A stretch of 64,000 nucleotides of DNA from Mumia xiangluensis. Its GTDB lineage: Bacteria; Actinomycetota; Actinomycetes; Propionibacteriales; Nocardioidaceae. This document shows positions 57,005-64,000 of the stretch, piece by piece. Both the position numbers and the translations under genes were made by a program. Numbering within the stretch: the first letter of the stretch is position 1; every line of letters begins with the position of its first letter. The stretch covers positions 682,001 through 746,000 of the forward strand of contig NZ_WJYO01000002.1 in assembly GCF_010994095.1 (NCBI RefSeq), read 5' to 3'. Under the pieces are notes generated by a model that did no database searches, was not told the origin of the DNA, and worked only from the letters and a program-made list of their open reading frames with translations.

Positions 57005-57645
57005 GTTGTTGCTCCCTTCCGAGCAGGGCGAGGCGTGGTCAGGTAGCCACGCACGATGAGGGCGACCTGGGCCGCGAGGAGGTCGGACAGCGGGTCGGCG
57101 GCGAGGTCGGGGCGCGCGGCGGCCAGGATCGCCGCGTGGAGCGAGGCGAAGACCGCGTCGGCGGCCGCCGAGGGGTCGGGCGCATCCGTACGGGGGTGGC
57201 TGCGCGTCCACGCCCGTTCGAGGAGTGCGGCGATCGCCGTCACGAAGCCGTCGACGAGCTCGAGCGCCTCGGTGCGGTAGGTGCCGTCCGCGCCGTACAC
57301 CACCTCCCGCTGGTAGCAGGCGGTGTTCTCGGCGTTCGCGCGGCTCTGCTCGAGCAGCGGCGCGACCAGCGCGAGCGCCGCCCGTGCGGGGTCGCCCTCG
57401 CCGTCGGCTCTCCGGAGCCCCGTCTCGAGCGCCGCCGCGACCCGGGCGTTGGTCACCATCAGCAGGAGCTCGGGCTTGGTCGCGGCGTAGCGGAAGAGCG
57501 TCCCGGCAGCGACGTCGGCGCGGTCGGCCACCTGCTGGGTGGTCACCGCCGCGTACCCGCGCTCGTCGAACAGCGCGGACGCGGCGGCGAGGATCCGCTC
57601 GCGCTTCTCCTGCTTGTTGCGCTCGCGCCGACCGGGACCCGTCAC
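57001..57645 (-). CDS. TetR-family regulator of the dehydrogenase operon
   Basis: 214 residues from GTG 57645, which follows GAGGTGG; an ATG at 57678 lies inside the palindrome and is less likely. HTH: RERILAAASALFDERGYAAV with TTQQVADRADVAAGTLFRYA. First gene of the operon, so it likely represses itself and the dehydrogenase. Confidence 0.85.
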   Translation of the reverse strand: MTGPGRRERNKQEKRERILAAASALFDERGYAAVTTQQVADRADVAAGTLFRYAATKPELLLMVTNARVAAALETGLRRADGEGDPARAALALVAPLLEQSRANAENTACYQREVVYGADGTYRTEALELVDGFVTAIAALLERAWTRSHPRTDAPDPSAAADAVFASLHAAILAAARPDLAADPLSDLLAAQVALIVRGYLTTPRPARKGATT

Positions 57646-57673
57646 CGCGCCACCTCGTCTTTCCTGAAGTCCA

Positions 57674-57685
57674 CTCATAAATGAG
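57674..57685. promoter_or_regulatory. Palindrome upstream of the TetR/dehydrogenase operon
   Basis: CTCAT-AA-ATGAG, 29 bases before the TetR GTG and between it and the divergent gene at 57744. Possible TetR operator. Confidence 0.45.
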
Positions 57686-57743
57686 CGTACTCCGTTTTAT
57701 TGCAGAACCCCAGCGCCGCACTCGGCAGACGTACGCTGTCTCC

Positions 57744-58340
57744 ATGCGTGCGAACCGCGGCAACCGCCTCCCCAGCTGGGCAGCGTGGCTCTCGGTTGCC
57801 GCACTCGCGGGGCTCACCATCGGTCCAGTGGTCGCAGTCCTCGCCGCCGGCGCGTGCGCCGCTGCACTCACCGCCGAGGAGGTCGGCTACCGACGGCGCG
57901 CGCGGGCCTACTTCGCCCGGCTCCACCGCACCACCCTCCGCCGTCACGACGCGATCCTCGATGCGTGGATGACGATGCGCGACGGCGACGCCGACCGGCC
58001 GTCGACCCGGCTCGCCGACGACGTGCTGAGGGCGCCGACCGCACGGTTCGTGACGCTCGCCGCCCGGTCCACCGACGCGCGCAACCTCGTACGCCCCCGC
58101 GAGCACGAGACCGTCGTCGCGTACCGCGAGGCCGTCAGCGACCTCGAGCTGGCTTGGCGACGCCTCGAGCTGCACGCGCGCGGCATCGACGCATGGAGCG
58201 ACGCACGCCGCTGGGGACGCGAGCGCCTGCCCGAGTCGGCGACCGCCCTCGTCGCTCCCCTGGTGCCCGTCGTGCGGGCCGCGGCGAGGAACGCGTTGCG
58301 GGCCGCGGAGTCGCGTTTCAGCACACCCGGCGCACGCTAG
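57744..58340 (+). CDS. Membrane-anchored protein of unknown function
   Basis: 198 residues from ATG 57744; TACGCT lies six bases upstream (leaderless-type). An earlier in-frame ATG (57681) would place the TetR palindrome just before it and is not supported. Two adjoining hydrophobic segments (about 12-50), then a helical cytoplasmic part rich in Arg/Ala/Asp ([20 protein letters not shown] and later). No family recognised. Confidence 0.65.
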   Translation: MRANRGNRLPSWAAWLSVAALAGLTIGPVVAVLAAGACAAALTAEEVGYRRRARAYFARLHRTTLRRHDAILDAWMTMRDGDADRPSTRLADDVLRAPTARFVTLAARSTDARNLVRPREHETVVAYREAVSDLELAWRRLELHARGIDAWSDARRWGRERLPESATALVAPLVPVVRAAARNALRAAESRFSTPGAR

Positions 58341-58485
58341 ACAGACCTCTCGCGCCGCGCCGGGCGTGACCGTCGTCACTGATCGCGCCCGTCGGTGGCG
58401 ACCCTTCGGTCGGGGTCTACCCTGGTACGCGTATGCCCTGTGGGCGTGGGAGACATCGGACAACCCGGAAGAGGCGATCGAGGCC

Positions 58486-61400
58486 GTGGCCGAGAGCGAC
58501 AGCCCCCTGCCAGATTTTGGCACCAACCAGTGGCTGGTTGAAGAGATGTACGAGCGTTACAAGACCGACCCGAAGTCGGTCGACGCATCGTGGTCGCGAC
58601 TCTTCGAGGGAGGTGGAACGACGCCGGCCAGCGCACCGACCGCGGCCGCGACGACGAAGGCTGCCCCCGCCGCGACGGCCGTGAAGACGCCCGCCGCGCC
58701 GGCCAAGCCTGCCGCGAAGCCCGCCGCCGCGAAGCCGGCCGCGAAGCCGGCCGCGAAGCCCGCGACCGCATCGGCCCCGCCGGCGAAGGCCGCGGCGCCC
58801 GCGTCGACCGCCACCGACGTCGAGAAGGTCGTCCTGCGCGGTGCCGCCGCCCGGACCGCCCTCAACATGGACGACAGCCTCACGGTCCCCACGGCGACCA
58901 GCGTCCGCTCGGTCCCGGTGAAGCTGCTGATCGACAACCGCATCGTCATCAACAACCACCTCGCTCGCGCGCGCGGCGGCAAGGTGTCGTTCACCCACCT
59001 CATCGGCTATGCGCTCGTCAAGGCGCTGCGGGCGATGCCGGAGATGAACGCCGGCTTCGAGGTCGTCGACGGCAAGCCGAACCTGCTCAAGCCCGAGCAC
59101 ATCAACCTCGGTCTCGCGATCGACCTCGCGAAGCCCGACGGCACGCGTCAGTTGCTGGTGCCGTCGATCAAGCAGGCCGACACGATGGACTTCGCCGGCT
59201 TCTGGACGGCGTACGAGGCCGTCGTGGACAAGGCGCGCAACAACAAGCTGACCGTCGCCGACTTCCAGGGCACCACGATCAGCCTGACCAACCCGGGGAC
59301 GATCGGCACCAACCACTCGGTCCCGCGCCTGATGAAGGGCCAGGGCGCCATCATCGGCGTCGGCTCGATGGACTACCCGCCGGAGTTCCAGGGTGCGTCC
59401 GAGCACACGATCGCCACCCAGGCGATCTCCAAGATGATGACGCTGACGTCGACCTACGACCACCGCATCATCCAGGGCGCGCAGTCCGGCGACTTCCTCC
59501 GGCGCGTCAGCGGCCTGCTCCTCGGTGAGGAGGGCTTCTACGACGAGATCTTCCGCGCTCTCAACATCCCCTACGAGCCGATCCGTTGGGCCCGCGACAT
59601 CGCCGTCAGCCACGACGACGAGGTGCACCGCCAGGCGCGCGTGCTCGAGCTCATCCACGCCTTCCGCGTGCGTGGCCACCTCATGGCCGACACCAACCCG
59701 CTCGACCACTCCCCCCGCAGCCACCCCGACCTCGAGATCTCCTCGCACGGTCTGACGCTGTGGGACCTCGAGCGCGAGTTCGCCACCGGCTCCTTCGGCG
59801 GCCGCGAGCGCCGCTTCATGAAGCTGCGCGAGATCCTCGGCATCCTCCGCGACTCCTACGCCCGCACCTCCGGCATCGAGTACATGCACATCCAGGACCC
59901 GGAGCAGCGCCTCTGGATCCAGGAGCGGGTCGAGCGCGAGCACTCCAAGCCGCCTCGCGAGGAGCAGCTCCGGATCCTGCACAAGCTCAACCAGGCGGAG
60001 GCGTTCGAGACGTTCCTCCAGACGAAGTTCGTCGGGCAGAAGCGCTTCAGCCTCGAGGGCTCCGAGACGACGATCCCGCTGGTCGACGAGATCTGCGAGG
60101 CCGCTGCCGCCGACAACCTCGACGAGGTCTGCATCGGCATGGCGCACCGCGGTCGCCTCAACGTGCTGGTCAACATCGCCGGCAAGAACCCCGGCTTCGT
60201 CTTCCGCGAGTTCGAGGGCAACATCGACCCGCGTACGGTCCAGGGCTCCGGCGACGTCAAGTACCACCTCGGCGTCGAGGGCGAGTTCTCCGCGGCCAAC
60301 GGCGACAAGATCAAGGTCTCGGTCGCCGCGAACCCGTCGCACCTCGAGGTCGTCGACCCGGTGCTCGAGGGCATCGCGCGAGCGAAGCAGGACCGCCTGA
60401 ACCGCGGCGAGGACTTCCCGGTCCTGCCGCTGCTCATCCACGGCGACGCGGCGTTCGCCGGCCAGGGCGTGGTCGCGGAGACGCTCAACCTCTCGCAGCT
60501 GCGCGGCTACCGCACCGGTGGCACGATCCACGTGATCGTCAACAACCAGGTCGGCTTCACCACCTCGCCGAGCTCGTCGCGGTCCTCGACGTACGCGACG
60601 GACGTCGCCCGCATGATCCAGGCGCCGATCTTCCACGTGAACGGCGACGACCCGGAGGCGTGCATCCGGATCGCCCAGCTGGCCTACGAGTACCGCAAGG
60701 CGTTCAAGAGCGACGTCGTCATCGACCTCATCACCTACCGCAAGCGCGGCCACAACGAGGGCGACGACCCGAGCTTCACCCAGCCGCTGATGGTCGACGT
60801 CATCGAGAAGAAGAAGTCGGTCCGTGTGCTCTACACGTCGGCGCTCGTCGGTCGTGGCGACATCACCATGGAAGAGGCCGAGAGCGCGCTCAAGGACTAC
60901 CAGGACCAGCTCCAGCGGGTCTTCGCCGAGGCCGGCACCGCCGCCGACGACTACCAGACGGCGCCGGAGTACCCGGAGAAGCCCGAGCTGCCGCGCCTCG
61001 AGACGGCGGTCACCCCGGAGACGCTGAAGGCGGTCTCCGAGGCGTACACGGCGGTCCCCGACGGCTTCACCGTCCACCCGAAGGTGCTCCCGCAGCTCCA
61101 GCGCCGCGCCGCGTCCATCACGGCCGGGCCCATCGACTGGGGCACGGGCGAGATCATCGCGATCGGCTCGCTGCTGCTCGACGGGCGCCCGGTGCGTCTG
61201 GCCGGCCAGGACTCGCGCCGTGGCACGTTCTCGCAGCGGTTCGCGACGATCATCGACCGCGTGAACGGCAACGAGTGGACGCCGCTCACGCGCATGGCCG
61301 ACGACCAGGGCACGTTCTACATCTATGACTCGCTGCTCAGCGAGTACGCTGCCCTCGGCTTCGAGTACGGCTACTCGGTGGCCCGCCCCGAGGCGCTGAC

Positions 61401-62163
61401 GATGTGGGAGGCGCAGTTCGGCGACTTCGTCAACGGTGCCCAGTCGGTCATCGACGAGTACATCTCCGCCGGCGAGGCGAAGTGGGGCCAGAAGTCCGGC
61501 GTCGTGCTGCTTCTGCCGCACGGCTTCGAGGGCCAGGGTCCTGACCACTCGTCCGCACGCATCGAGCGCTTCCTTCAGCTCGCTGCCGAGGACGCGATGG
61601 TCATCGCGCAGCCGTCGACACCTGCCTCGTACTTCCACCTGCTGCGCAAGCAGAACCTCGGGAGCGAGCACCGCCCCCTCGTGGTGTTCACGCCGAAGCA
61701 GCTGCTCCGTCTGAAGGCCGCCACGTCGCAGCCCGAGGACTTCACGAACGGGACGTTCCAGCCGGTGCTGGCCGACCCGTCGGAGGCGAGCATCAACGCG
61801 GACGCCGTCGAGCGTGTGATCCTGACCTCCGGGCGGGTCGCGTACGACCTCCTCGCGCACCGGAGCACCGTGGAGGCCGACGGCATCCGTACGGCGATCC
61901 TCCGGGTCGAGCAGCTCTACCCGGTGCCGGTCGAGGAGATCAAGGCCGAGCTCGCGAAGTACCCGAACGCACGCGAGCTGCGCTGGGTCCAGGACGAGCC
62001 TGCCAACCAGGGTCCGTGGCCGCACATGGCACTGAACCTGGCTCCGGAGCTCGACCTGCCGCTCGTCCGCGTGTCGCGGGACGCGTCGGCCGCTCCGTCG
62101 GTCGGCAGCCACAAGCGCCACGTCGAGGAGAACAAGGCGCTGATGGCGAGCGCGTTCGCCTGA
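58486..62163 (+). CDS. kgd: Multifunctional 2-oxoglutarate metabolism enzyme (SucA/Kgd type)
   Basis: Fused E2o-like and E1o enzyme of the TCA cycle: oxidises or decarboxylates 2-oxoglutarate. GTG 58486 gives 1225 residues, near the mycobacterial 1231; upstream in-frame starts sit in a likely promoter region (TACCCT about 58417). Parts: N-terminal [19 protein letters not shown], an Ala/Lys/Pro linker (about 60-100), acyltransferase domain with [17 protein letters not shown] (catalytic His), then the ThDP E1 domain ([30 protein letters not shown]). The lipoyl domain is absent, as in this family. Confidence 0.94.
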   Translation: MAESDSPLPDFGTNQWLVEEMYERYKTDPKSVDASWSRLFEGGGTTPASAPTAAATTKAAPAATAVKTPAAPAKPAAKPAAAKPAAKPAAKPATASAPPAKAAAPASTATDVEKVVLRGAAARTALNMDDSLTVPTATSVRSVPVKLLIDNRIVINNHLARARGGKVSFTHLIGYALVKALRAMPEMNAGFEVVDGKPNLLKPEHINLGLAIDLAKPDGTRQLLVPSIKQADTMDFAGFWTAYEAVVDKARNNKLTVADFQGTTISLTNPGTIGTNHSVPRLMKGQGAIIGVGSMDYPPEFQGASEHTIATQAISKMMTLTSTYDHRIIQGAQSGDFLRRVSGLLLGEEGFYDEIFRALNIPYEPIRWARDIAVSHDDEVHRQARVLELIHAFRVRGHLMADTNPLDHSPRSHPDLEISSHGLTLWDLEREFATGSFGGRERRFMKLREILGILRDSYARTSGIEYMHIQDPEQRLWIQERVEREHSKPPREEQLRILHKLNQAEAFETFLQTKFVGQKRFSLEGSETTIPLVDEICEAAAADNLDEVCIGMAHRGRLNVLVNIAGKNPGFVFREFEGNIDPRTVQGSGDVKYHLGVEGEFSAANGDKIKVSVAANPSHLEVVDPVLEGIARAKQDRLNRGEDFPVLPLLIHGDAAFAGQGVVAETLNLSQLRGYRTGGTIHVIVNNQVGFTTSPSSSRSSTYATDVARMIQAPIFHVNGDDPEACIRIAQLAYEYRKAFKSDVVIDLITYRKRGHNEGDDPSFTQPLMVDVIEKKKSVRVLYTSALVGRGDITMEEAESALKDYQDQLQRVFAEAGTAADDYQTAPEYPEKPELPRLETAVTPETLKAVSEAYTAVPDGFTVHPKVLPQLQRRAASITAGPIDWGTGEIIAIGSLLLDGRPVRLAGQDSRRGTFSQRFATIIDRVNGNEWTPLTRMADDQGTFYIYDSLLSEYAALGFEYGYSVARPEALTMWEAQFGDFVNGAQSVIDEYISAGEAKWGQKSGVVLLLPHGFEGQGPDHSSARIERFLQLAAEDAMVIAQPSTPASYFHLLRKQNLGSEHRPLVVFTPKQLLRLKAATSQPEDFTNGTFQPVLADPSEASINADAVERVILTSGRVAYDLLAHRSTVEADGIRTAILRVEQLYPVPVEEIKAELAKYPNARELRWVQDEPANQGPWPHMALNLAPELDLPLVRVSRDASAAPSVGSHKRHVEENKALMASAFA

Positions 62164-62172
62164 GGACCGACC

Positions 62173-62349
62173 GTGTACTTCACCGACAGAGGGATCGAGG
62201 AGCTCGACTCGCGCCGCGGCGACGAGGAGGTCACGTTCGCGTGGCTCTCGGAGCGGCTGCAGGAGTTCGTGGACCTCAATCCTGAGTTCGAGGTGCCCGT
62301 CGAGCGGCTGGCCACGTGGCTGGCCCGCCTCGACGACGAGGACGACTGA
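62173..62349 (+). CDS. DUF6104 family protein (58 aa)
   Basis: Ten bases... the GTG start at 62173 is 9 bases after the kgd stop. Sequence opens VYFTDRGIEELDSRRGDEEV and ends VERLATWLARLDDEDD. This matches the short DUF6104 family that, as I recall, follows kgd in Streptomyces and relatives. Acidic, soluble. Probably made with Kgd; partner role is an inference. Confidence 0.85.
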   Translation: MYFTDRGIEELDSRRGDEEVTFAWLSERLQEFVDLNPEFEVPVERLATWLARLDDEDD

Positions 62350-62405
62350 GCAACCGCACCACCACCGCCAGCCCCGTCGTCGAGGCGTACAGGCGTCGCC
62401 CAGGC

Positions 62406-62491
62406 GTTTGCCACGCCCCCACAGCAAACACCCCTGGTGCACCGCAAATTTGCGGTGCACCAGGGGTGTTTGCGTGGTGGGCGTGGCAAAC
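62406..62491. repeat. 86-bp inverted repeat with a 50-bp perfect palindromic core
   Basis: Core 62424-62473 is a perfect palindrome of 25 + 25 bases with no spacer, centred on AAATTT. Outer arms 62406-62418 and 62479-62491 (GTTTGCCACGCCC and its complement) also pair exactly in register; five bases each side in between do not. It lies between the convergent DUF6104 and dehydrogenase genes. Could be a terminator, a REP/MITE-like element or a protein site. Confidence 0.9.
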
Positions 62492-62502
62492 ACAGGAGGC
62501 GC

Positions 62503-62616
62503 GACCCGGCAGCAACCCGGCGGCGGACCCGGCGGGACCCGGCAGGACCCGGCAGGACCCGGTGGCGGACCCGGCGGGACCCGGCGGCGGACCCGGCGGG
62601 ACCCGGCCGGACCTCG
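62503..62616. repeat. GC-rich short tandem repeats (GACCCGGCGG-type)
   Basis: About ten imperfect copies of a 10-12-bp word (GACCCGGCGG / GACCCGGCAG / GGCGGACCCG). No gene fits. It separates the palindrome from the dehydrogenase stop. Confidence 0.85.
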
Positions 62617-62628
62617 CGCCGCGCAGGG

Positions 62629-63597
62629 TCAGCGGGTGAGGACGATCTTGCCGAACACGTCGCCCGACGCCACGTCCTCGAAGCCCTTGGCGGCATCGGT
62701 CATCGGCAGCACCTGGTCGATGAGGGGTCGCGTGCCGGTCACGTCGAGGAACTCGGCCAGCTGCGCCAGCTCCGTACGCGTGCCCATCGTCGAACCCTGG
62801 ATGCGCAGCTGCAGGAAGAAGATGCGGGTCAGCTCCGCCTGCGACGGGTTGTTGCCCGACGTCGCGCCCGCGATCACGATGGTGCCGCCGGGCTTGAGCG
62901 CCTTGATCGAGTGCGACCACGTGGCAGCGCCGACGGTCTCCATCACCGCGTCGACCCGCGCAGGCAGGCGAGCACCGGACTCGAAGACGTCGCTGGCCCC
63001 GATCTCGAGGGCACGGGCCCGCTTGGCCTCATCACGGCTCGTCGCGAAGACCCGGATCCCGGCCGCTCGCGCGAGCGTGATCAGCGCCGTCGAGACGCCA
63101 CCACCGGCGCCCTGCACGAGCACGGTGTCACCCGGCTTGAGTCCGGACTGCGTGAAGAGCATGCGGTACGCCGTCAGCCACGCCGTCGGGAGGCATGCCG
63201 CCTCCTCGAACGACAGGCCGGCGGGCTTCGGGACGACGTTGCGTCGCGGCACGGCGACCTTCTCGGCGAACGTGCCCTGGTAGCGCTCGGACAGCAGCGA
63301 CCGCTTCGGGTCGTGCGTCTCGTCGCCCGACCACGACGGGTCGCTGATCACGGCGTGGACGACGACCTCGTTGCCGTCCTCGTCGTAGCCGGCGGCGTCG
63401 CAGCCGAGGATCATCGGCAGCGACTCCTCGCGCAGCCCGACACCACGCAGGGACCACACGTCGTGGTGGTTCAGCGAAGCGGCCTTGACGGTGACGGTGG
63501 TCCAGCCGTCCGGGACCTCGGGATCGGGCCGTTCACCGACCACGAGGCCGGAGAGCGGGTCGTCGTTGCTGAAGGAATCGGCATACACGGCAAACAT
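62629..63597 (-). CDS. Zinc-type alcohol dehydrogenase / quinone oxidoreductase-like protein
   Basis: 322 residues from ATG 63597, six bases after TAAGGT (leaderless-type). MDR-fold: SLNHHDVWSLRGVG, LGCDAAGYD, VQGAGGGVSTALI (NADP loop), and an atypical SGDETHDPKRS lobe. Zinc ligands of classical ADH are not evident. Substrate unknown. The operator overlaps its -10. It may act on an enoyl- or crotonyl-CoA-like compound; that is a guess. Confidence 0.82.
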   Translation of the reverse strand: MFAVYADSFSNDDPLSGLVVGERPDPEVPDGWTTVTVKAASLNHHDVWSLRGVGLREESLPMILGCDAAGYDEDGNEVVVHAVISDPSWSGDETHDPKRSLLSERYQGTFAEKVAVPRRNVVPKPAGLSFEEAACLPTAWLTAYRMLFTQSGLKPGDTVLVQGAGGGVSTALITLARAAGIRVFATSRDEAKRARALEIGASDVFESGARLPARVDAVMETVGAATWSHSIKALKPGGTIVIAGATSGNNPSQAELTRIFFLQLRIQGSTMGTRTELAQLAEFLDVTGTRPLIDQVLPMTDAAKGFEDVASGDVFGKIVLTR

Positions 63598-63606
63598 GTC
63601 CGCACC

Positions 63607-63620
63607 TTACCGACGAGTCA
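63607..63620. promoter_or_regulatory. TTAC-N6-GTCA site upstream of the 62.6-kb dehydrogenase
   Basis: TTACCGACGAGTCA begins 10 bases before the ATG at 63597 and overlaps TAAGGT on the gene strand. Same word as ecm's site. Confidence 0.45.
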
Positions 63621-63644
63621 CGAGGACGTACGGCGGGGAGGAGG

Positions 63645-64000
63645 TCATCGACGCGCGACGCCGTCACGACGCGCCGCCGCCATCACCGCCGTCGCCACCG
63701 CCGGCGCCACCCGGTCGTCGAACGGCGACGGGATGACGTACGACTCGGTCAGCGCCTCCCCGACCAGATCGGACAGCGCCCGCGCCGCGGCGACCTTCAT
63801 GCCTTCGGTCACCTTCGACGCGCGCACGTCGAGGGCCCCGCGGAACAGCCCCGGGAACGCCAGGACGTTGTTGATCTGGTTCGGGTAGTCCGAGCGACCC
63901 GTCGCGACCACGCGTGCGTGACGGCGGGCGATGTCCGGGTGGACCTCCGGAGTCGGGTTGGCCAGCGCGAAGATGATCGCGTCGTCGGCCATCCGCTCGA
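63645..64000 (-). CDS. NAD(P)-dependent malic enzyme (C-terminal part; 5' end beyond window)
   Basis: Oxidative decarboxylation of malate to pyruvate. Only the C-terminal about 118 residues are in the window; the frame is open through base 64000. Seen: [20 protein letters not shown] and [20 protein letters not shown], the NAD-domain end of short malic enzymes. Malic enzyme would draw C4 acids made by the EMC pathway down to pyruvate. Confidence 0.92.
   Translation of the reverse strand, partial: ERMADDAIIFALANPTPEVHPDIARRHARVVATGRSDYPNQINNVLAFPGLFRGALDVRASKVTEGMKVAAARALSDLVGEALTESYVIPSPFDDRVAPAVATAVMAAARRDGVARR

Noticed and set aside
58366-58485. Earlier in-frame GTG start of kgd at 58366
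   Set aside because: It includes a likely -10 (TACCCT) and adds a stretch absent from homologues.
58417-62493. About 1358-codon open frame on the minus strand opposite kgd
   Set aside because: Mirror of the kgd coding frame; repeats of Leu/Val/Arg/Asp without domain logic.

Overview
The window is GC-rich, almost fully coding DNA from an actinobacterium. The mix of genes points to Propionibacteriales, probably Nocardioidaceae (Nocardioides/Mumia-like), which is an inference. Signs are NucS instead of MutS/MutL, a fused Kgd-type 2-oxoglutarate enzyme, the ethylmalonyl-CoA (EMC) pathway, DUF2550 after the ATP synthase operon, and many genes that appear leaderless. No rRNA, CRISPR array, prophage or insertion sequence was seen. 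One tRNA (Arg, CCG) is present.

Layout. 1-4.2 kb: truncated pepN, a PH-domain pair and meaB. 4.2-11.3 kb: an EMC block (acetoacetyl-CoA thiolase, methylmalonyl-CoA epimerase, ccrA) interrupted by pxpABC (5-oxoproline hydrolysis) and followed by a long coiled-coil DivIVA-like protein. 11.3-21 kb: a hydrolase, a MalT-like STAND regulator, and a run of small and membrane proteins (AI-2E exporter-like, DUF7144, SHOCT, DUF6325, a PtpB-like phosphatase, YihY) that includes two related tiny proteins. 21-33.4 kb: a two-domain 3-hydroxyacyl-CoA dehydrogenase, a lipoprotein, nucS, an SDR/TetR pair, a macrodomain protein, a SLATT-like 2TM protein, D-amino-acid oxidase, ferritin, an LPG-synthase-TM protein, ethylmalonyl-CoA mutase and a PduO-type adenosyltransferase. 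33.4-55.5 kb: a conserved actinobacterial core read right to left: argS-lysA-hom-thrC-thrB-rho-(gpx)-rpmE-prfA-prmC-sua5-wecA-atp operon-DUF2550. 55.5-64 kb: a lone receiver protein, tRNA-Arg, a TetR/3-hydroxyacyl-CoA dehydrogenase operon, kgd with its 58-aa DUF6104 partner, a 50-bp perfect palindrome, a zinc-type dehydrogenase and the end of malic enzyme.

How the parts fit. Thiolase, hydroxyacyl-CoA dehydrogenase, Ccr, Ecm, Mce, MeaB and an adenosyltransferase cover much of a B12-dependent route that assimilates acetyl-CoA through ethylmalonyl-CoA. They lie at separate loci. Reading the intergenic DNA by eye shows a shared inverted-repeat word, TTAC-N6-GTAA-like, at the promoters of thiolase/mce, ccrA, the dehydrogenase, ecm and the 63.6-kb dehydrogenase. 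CRP/GlxR-like GTGA-N6-TCAC sites occur beside two of them. This looks like an undescribed EMC regulon and is the main finding. Other points of interest are the 33-bp repeat array in the disordered N-terminal region of Rho, the palindrome after kgd, the repetitive tail of PxpB, and the paired small ALRGEF proteins.
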